64,000 nucleotides of DNA. Origin: [Phialemoniopsis] sp. UDSM-2020. Its lineage: Eukaryota > Ascomycota > Sordariomycetes > Thyridiales > Thyridiaceae. The DNA is taken from NCBI GenBank assembly GCA_018873225.1, contig JAEILZ010000008.1, forward strand, positions 1,364,001 through 1,428,000, in the 5' to 3' direction. The translations under genes and the position numbers were made by a program. Within the stretch, counting starts at the first letter, position 1; every line of letters begins with the position of its first letter. Below are positions 57,325 to 64,000 of this stretch, in pieces. The notes beneath the pieces are model-generated. The model made no database searches and was not told the DNA's origin. It was given only the letters and a program-made list of their open reading frames with translations.

Positions 57325-60300
57325 CTTGTGTGAAGTTTGTGTGTTGGTGTTCGGGTGGGTTCCGGTTTGGTGTACCTGTTGGATTTCCGTACTGGCTGGA
57401 CAAAGAGTTGAACAAGGTCCGAATGAAGGAATGACGATCAAGTTCCCCAGGAAGACTTGATGATTCGAATGACCGTAAAGAGAGGTCGTCAAGGAGTGTG
57501 GTTGTATTAAGATGCCGATTGATTGAACCCGAAGGAGTGATGTTCAACCAAGGGACTTGTGAGTTGTCGTGAAGACTATTAGGGTGAGTATTAAGGAGTG
57601 TGGTGAATATGAATTAAATTAAAGAATGACAGTGGCTGGATGCCGCGAGGTACGAGCCGTAAGCCTTTGAAATGTTGAAGAGATAGGACGAAGTGGCCGG
57701 GGAACGGCAACGTTTAATAGGACTATCGTCTATCGAGCTCTAAACGCGGGTAGATGATCAGCACTAGGTAGCTCTCCATAGCAGTGCATAGCAGTGGGCA
57801 GAGGGCGTCTGCGAGCCAGCCGAGTCAGTGCCGTGTCGTAGGGCGAGGCCACACGAAGACTGGACTGCCAGACTCCACCGGGCCAGGTCCAGAGGAGACG
57901 AAGCTCGTGAAGCTGCACTCTTGATTCGACGGTGGCGTGTGGAGTTGGAATCCAGGCACGACCGCCCAAGCTCAAGATCCACGTTCGCGGTATCGACAGA
58001 GATGGGGTCACGTCGTCAATGGCGTCCGGGCCATAGCAGTGACTCGGGCGTGGCACAAGCGCTAGACGAAAAGGAGGGGAGGGGGGGCATTGGTGGGAGG
58101 GAGGAAGGGAGGAGGTCCTTACCGCCACGGTGCGTGAGTGAGAATGGGCGAGACAGGTGAAATGACCCGATTCCAGAGGCCGGGTGGGAGCTACGAGTTA
58201 ACGTGTCCCACAGAATAGAGCCTCGAGGGTGGTCGACTTGACAAGCGCGATTGCGGAGAATGCCCGTCGGCATGCAACTGTTAAGGGAGGGTGACACAAT
58301 TTAGAACCCAAGCCTCGTCGAGATTTCGAATTCCTGTCGTGGTGCGCGATGGCCCCAAGCCAGGGAGAGAGGAAGAGAGGGGGCAAAGTGGGAAAAGAGT
58401 GAACCTCGACATACCTCACGCTCAACGCCTCACAAGGAAGGTGAAAGCTCTACGCTGATCGAAATCATGTAGAGCAGTTTTTGTTCGATTCGTCAGACTT
58501 GATCAAAACCGAATTGGGTGTCTTCTTAAACAAGAAGAAAAAATCGATCTGGCCCAGGTGTATGGAGGGTAGTCCTGCTGCCAGTGCTGCGAATCCAGAT
58601 GATATCCAGAAAACGCAGATTGTCCCTATTACACACTTCGACTCCTTCTAGTTTACTCGTTCACTAGACTTTTCCCCTTTGAAGCTCTTTCCAATTATTC
58701 CGGAGATCCCCTGAGGTATGCTGAGGAGGCCGAGGAATGTGGAATGTTGGTCGAGCGGAACGAAGGGATGCAGCTCGCGGGTGGGGAAAATGGAAAGAAT
58801 TCCAATGGTCGAAGACGCCGGAACCTGGATTGAGGGAGGAGGGATAGTAGCCGTTGAAGAAAGCTTAATAAAGGAGGTGAAATGCACTTTCGAGAGAATT
58901 GATCAATCGAAAGGAATTCCAGGACTCCTAGATATATGGCGTTCCCTTTGGCTTTAACCTGCCTATCTTGAACTCCTGAACCTCTCTACTGGTTTCGAGG
59001 GCGAGCACGTTGGGGGGGAGGAATTATTATCGAGCGGGCCCAAGGTGGTCTGTCTTCTCTCCTCCTTCCCTCCTTTTTCTCGAAACCTAAGAGAAAGGGA
59101 GTTGGCGGTGTTGGAAGGAATGGATAGGGAGAGAGAATGAATGGATGCGGATGGAGGAAGAGAGAGAGGTAGGAGAAAGGGGAGGAGGAGATGGTATTTG
59201 TTGGAGTTGGAGGTCGAGAGAGAAGAGTGGAAGGGATTGGCAGAGAGGAGACCAAGACGGGGCCTTGTTCCTTGGTCTGTCTGGGTGCTTGGTGGTACGT
59301 ACCGCTGTACCTTCCGTACCCTCGTACCCTCTCCACGGGCGGACAGCGACACTCGCTCACACACCCCCTCCACACAAGCAAGCAAGCAAGCAAGCATACA
59401 GCAACTAACTAACTGCAAGTCATTGGCTGGTGAGGTACTCCGTCAGTCGTGGGTAAGCAAGCAATCTTGAAGCTGCTTGGGATGATGCGAGCGAGGTACC
59501 TTGACCTCCTCTTCTCTGCTTCTCTCTCTCACCCAAGCCACCACCCCTCATACTTGTACGTACATTTCATACAGCTTCCATCCTCGATACCCAATCCCAG
59601 TCAATTGAGAGCTGCTTTAGCCAGCTCTTGTACATTGCATTCGAGCAGATTCAAAGATGGTGCAGAGAGGGCGTGTCCGTATGCTTGAACGAGCAGAAGC
59701 ATCACGTACCTGGATATCTCGAAATGTACCCCATCTAACTAACTACATACGCACACGTTTGCTTGCTTTACTTGGTTCGAGAGATTGATTGATTACTTGC
59801 TTCTTCCCTCTCTTTTTTGCTTTGCTTCACCCTTCTCCGTACAGTAAAGTAAAGTTCCGTACTCTGTTCGCTCATTACCCACTCTCGATGTGGGCGTTGC
59901 AAGGAAGATACAGTAGGGTGCTCCATTGTGCAAAAAAGCAAGGTCTGAGTGGCAGAGGCCCAGCCGTGTCAGCCAAGCAGAGCTCAGGGCCATCATCCAC
60001 TTGCAAGGCCCAAGACGTGCCCCGTCCGCCCGCCGCCAGCCCAGCTTCCACACACCACGGTCGAACAAACACAAAGGAGCCCACACACACTCTCTCTCTC
60101 ACGCAAGACTACAACCACCCAATACACGCCCCCCCGGTCAATCTCTCTCACCAAAAAGCCCACCAGGCGTAGCCCGCCCGCTCGCTGTGGGATGATGGAA
60201 CAAATGGTGGGATCAGATCGGAATGGGTACCTGACTTTTTCTTGCGTGTTCTGCCCTCTTGTGCTAAAATGACACGCGTGGATCTGGCGTCTCTGGGTCC

Positions 60301-63300
60301 TGTCTATCGTTTTTTGATTGCTCTTTTCGACCTGCATTTGCCAATCTCAGAATGCTGCTAGAGTCCAAAGGTCGCCGGCCCGTCTGATTGTCGTTCCTGG
60401 ATCCGGGCCGCAACTAGCACCACATAGCTTTTGCCCTATCTCTCGCCTTCTATGGGCGTTCTCAATCCTGGCAATCAAAAAGAGGCATGCACATATCTAC
60501 GGATATATCTACAATGGGTGCGTGGGTAGCGAGACAGCACCGGGTTAGAAGAGTGTGGAGGTTGCTGCTCTCGGCTGGGAAATTCAGGCCGGCTGTACTT
60601 CGCAGGATAACGTAGGGGGAAGCAAGGATCTACCGCTGCTAGGCTTACTGGGTACAGGGCCCTGGTCAGGTCACAGGCCGTGAGACGAGTCCATCCAGTC
60701 GCTGGCCGCGATTCCAGGACTGTTCTCTGCTGCAGCGTGGACCGCCGACCAAAATGAATAATTGAGAGACACGGTACCAAAGTAAGAAAACGAACAAAGC
60801 GCACAAACCCCGGAAGGGCTTGAATCTCGCCATGGCCCCATTCGCAACCATGTTTGGCGGTTTGGGTTGCAGCTTCTGCCGATTGAGCACGAAAATGGTT
60901 TACAAACATGCCACGGTGCGCGTCTTGCCCTTTATGTTTGTGTGCTTGGCCTGCCTGCCTGGCCTCCAATTGCAACTCGGGTCTGGGGTTTGATGATGTT
61001 TGTACGAAGTACTTTGTGATGATCAATCCTACCCGGCTTACCTGACCGCACGGCACGGTACCGATCCTAAACATCCGGGGTGGACAATCACCGGAGGAGG
61101 GGACGAGTCTGGCAACATCTGACCCAAGTACAGGCTCTGGTGCTCACTGAACAGGCCATTCGAGGTATGGCCAGCGCAGCCATCCATCCATCCCTATCCC
61201 ATTCTCGATGGGCCGGTGAATCGCAGGCCATGGCGTCTCAAGAGGTCGCGGGCATACGAGCTGGCTCTGTTTGTTTGTCGACAATCGAGCATGGTGCGGC
61301 CGGCATTGCTTGTTTATTATGACAATCAATCGGTCGAGTAACCCAAGGCCTGTCTCGATTGTATACAGAGGCCCGTCGTGACGGCCTAGTATCAAATGTG
61401 CTCGAAGCACAGACGATGTTTGTATAATTGTACAGTTGTTCGAGAAGCATAAAACATCCACTACAGTGTATGGGATGGCTGTGACCCAGAATGCAAGGAA
61501 GCCTAGCAGATCACAATGGCATAAGGCCAGCTGCAGGCAATTGTGTTTCTGTGCAGTGACCATCATCCGCCGCGCTGCAAAAGGTACAGTACATGGAGCT
61601 CGCATCCAAAATGGGACGGTTTTAGCAGCCCATCCTTGTCCTTTGAGATGTGATTGCTCAGGCTTGGAAGCAGCTAAAATCCACACCCCTGAGGATCCCC
61701 AGCCTGTACCTCGCATTGCACCTCCGAGGCTTCCAGGCCCAACCCAAGTCTTGACACAAGCTAAGGTAGTGGTGCACCGCTGTTCAATGTCAGAGATGCT
61801 GGTCTGTAACGAGCGACGTTCATGGCAGGTCACGAGAGCTATGCTGTAGTTGAATATTCTGCGCCTCAAACGTCACGAACCTCGGGCGATGGAATGATGG
61901 CTTGACGGTATTCCGCTCAGAAACATCAATCAGCGGCCGGAAGGACTCTGCCACTCTTTGCCACATCTCTATGCCTGTGCATCCCCCGGTCCGGCTCCGG
62001 GAACCCAAAGCTGTTTCGTTCCTTGAATTGATGGCAAGAGGAAACCGCCCGCCGTGGGATTTGCTTCAAACCTGACCCACGAAAGAGCTCCAGCATGGTG
62101 AGAAAGTTTGATGGCGTATCACGTCTTTCCCACTTTATCAGCCGCTAATGCGCGCCAGTCACGTCTGGGATCCTTGTTCTGGTGGTGGTTCGAGTGCAAC
62201 AATGAGGAAAAAGGCCCGCACCCGATCGCGATCTCTCTCTCTCGTCTTTCTCTCTCTCTCCGCCAGCAAACGCGTCTAAAATGAAATGGGAAATGGGGAA
62301 AAAGAATAAGACGTGAAGAGGGCCGCGCACCCAGAGCGACGGGTGCGATAGTGGGTGTTTAGCGTCGCTTCAGCTCCCCTAGCAGGATGGGCGGATGGCA
62401 CCACAAAAGCAAGGCACAAGCTGCAAACAGATGGCTGGGAGCATGCAAATCCCACCCCCTCATGCCTTCTGTCAAATCGCATCGCTCTCCCAGGCCCTGG
62501 TCCCCTGCGCGCCAATGCACCTGTCGGGATGGGCTCGTGAGCCTCGCGGCCAATCAGACGCCAACGACGCGAACCTTCACGTCTTTCGAAAACCCAATTT
62601 ATTTATGCGTGTCATGGTGGAGAGACACCGAAGGAGAAAGAGATGAGGAGAGACCAAAACAACGGGCAGACTTGACACCGAGTCCCACGGCTCAAACAAT
62701 AGAACAAAGAGTCTGTGTGTATGACCTCGATCCTATTTGGGACTCGACTCGGACCCGATTCGAGGTCCATGTCGGGTCAATCGAACAATAGCATTGTGTG
62801 GAGGACGACCGACATCGAGGCCCCCAGGTCCAGCCTCAAGCCACCCAGCACATAGTCAACGATAGGTACAGCTTCAACGAGCTATTAAGACAAGCACTGG
62901 AGCCTTCTGGCTCGTCAAAGCTCGTCATTGCGTAAGTGACCAGATGGCGAGACCTTCCGGGGCCCTCTTACAGGATCCACAAGGCAGACGCCACGATCCT
63001 TGCCTGTGTCTGACTGTCCTTTTTCTTTCCATTGATTGTGGCTCCCCTCTGGGGCTAAGATGGAGATCTCTGCGTGTCAAGATTGGGCGGCGTTACCACA
63101 CTGCCGTGGCCATAGATGGCGCGGCTTGGTGGTGGTGAGTAGCGCGTTGCGCTACCCAGATGGGTTTAATTGATTGCAGGTCTGTCACCAATGATCATTG
63201 GCCTCACAACGTCAAATCCTTGTCTGTGGGGGTAGCAGCCAGTGGCATCAGCCCGGACCAGCTCTTAACAACCACACACGACAGCCGCCACCAAACCATA

Positions 63301-64000
63301 GCGAGACACGAAACCATTTAGACACACAATTTCGAGGTGCAGTGTCCCATTTGCATGGTCGATGGCGCGAGCGACAGAAATCCCACCAGAATGGTTGGCC
63401 GTCAAGCTTGGCTCGGTGTCATGATAGATTGCTGCATATTGTACGCCGAGCTTAGATAGATGCTGCTCCTCTGAATGGCGGTTTGTGGTGAGCAATCAAG
63501 TTGGAGCAAGGCTATTTGGCGGTCTATCACCCCGCTCTTACACAGCACACCAGCCTTCTTTCTCGGCATCCCGACCGCAACCGTCCAACCGGGGTAAACG
63601 CATGGGTAGTTGAGAGAACCAACTGTCTACTTACAATTTGATCCTAACACCCTCTAGGTGAGTGCTGCTGCTGCGGATGACCCACGGCCAAAATAGAAAA
63701 AGAAAGCATCAATAGCCGCATTGGGGTTGTCTAGCGATGCCCGTCCAACTAGTGCGCCACTCCTTTTCCTCGTCTGGAAGATCATAACAGACAAAGCAAG
63801 TCATAAGTGGACTTTCGTATGCCTCTTTTGATGTTTTGCATCCCCCGCCGCGATGGCCGAGGTGGAGGAGGGAGCCACCCGGCGATGCCTTAGTTTGAGA
63901 TAGAGTCTTGTCAAGCCAAGGCCAAATTGGGGAGCTTCATCATCATCAACTCTCCCTTGCGCCAGATATTTCTTTTTCCACCAGAAGCCTTTCCGCATTG
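57325..64000. other. Long gene-free interval upstream of the G1 cyclin
   Basis: 6.7 kb with no supported gene. Frames of 199 codons (60475-61074) and 241 codons (61144-61869) on the minus strand have no family features. Purine-rich stretches (59140-59240) and CT-rich stretches (60090-60130, 62225-62262) are frequent. The first part probably holds the cyclin promoter and a long 5' leader. The start of a further transcript beyond 64000 cannot be excluded. Confidence 0.5.

Noticed and set aside
61144..61869. 241-codon minus-strand frame upstream of the cyclin
   Set aside because: Mixed composition with no hydrophobic core pattern, motif or splice structure; likely chance.

Overview
The window looks like nuclear DNA of a filamentous ascomycete (Pezizomycotina, probably a sordariomycete). 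The reasons are short GT-AG introns of about 50-80 nt with CTAAC or CTGAC branch sites, Zn2Cys6 and Fungal_trans_2 regulators, a PTH11/rhodopsin-type membrane protein, a MYND-finger protein, a CLN-type G1 cyclin and intron-bearing eukaryotic tRNAs. No species can be named from sequence alone. I built every multi-exon model by eye from splice signals and checked that the exon lengths sum to a whole number of codons.

Layout. 0-5 kb: a tRNA-Leu(CAG) with an intron-like 56-bp insert in its D-loop, a MYND protein, a stand-alone amidoligase-fold protein and an NmrA-like NAD(P)-binding protein. 5-8.2 kb: a cytochrome P450 and a phytanoyl-CoA-dioxygenase-like enzyme on the same strand. 9.8-21.3 kb: a set that reads like D-amino-acid or chiral-amine use. 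It holds a regulator with two Zn2Cys6 clusters, a D-amino-acid oxidase, a fold-IV transaminase of the (R)-selective amine transaminase type, a second regulator without a zinc cluster, and an APC permease. 22.3-28.9 kb: a sugar-type MFS transporter divergent from an intronless sulfatase, which converges on an intronless six-hairpin glycosidase-like membrane protein. This is a plausible module for a sulfated glycan. 31-36.6 kb: a rhodopsin-like receptor, tRNA-Ile(TAT) and an ACS-family MFS transporter. 38.6-39.9 kb: flavohemoglobin. 42.6-44.6 kb: a GH43 glycosidase. 47.2-53.2 kb: an SDR, a small HTH-like protein and an unrecognised 1080-residue acidic protein. 56-57.3 kb: a G1 cyclin with about 2.9 kb of gene-free DNA on one side and 6.7 kb on the other.

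The most unusual item is the tRNA-Leu. Besides a normal anticodon-loop intron it carries a 56-bp insert with a GTACGT start, a CTAAC branch site and a TAG end. Removing this insert restores a normal D-arm. Next in interest are the tandem zinc-cluster regulator beside the D-amino-acid/amine genes, and the intronless sulfatase/glycosidase pair in an otherwise intron-rich region. Several intergenic stretches of 2-7 kb hold no gene I can support. Three copies of a short dispersed repeat lie at 8.7, 9.6 and 33.75 kb.
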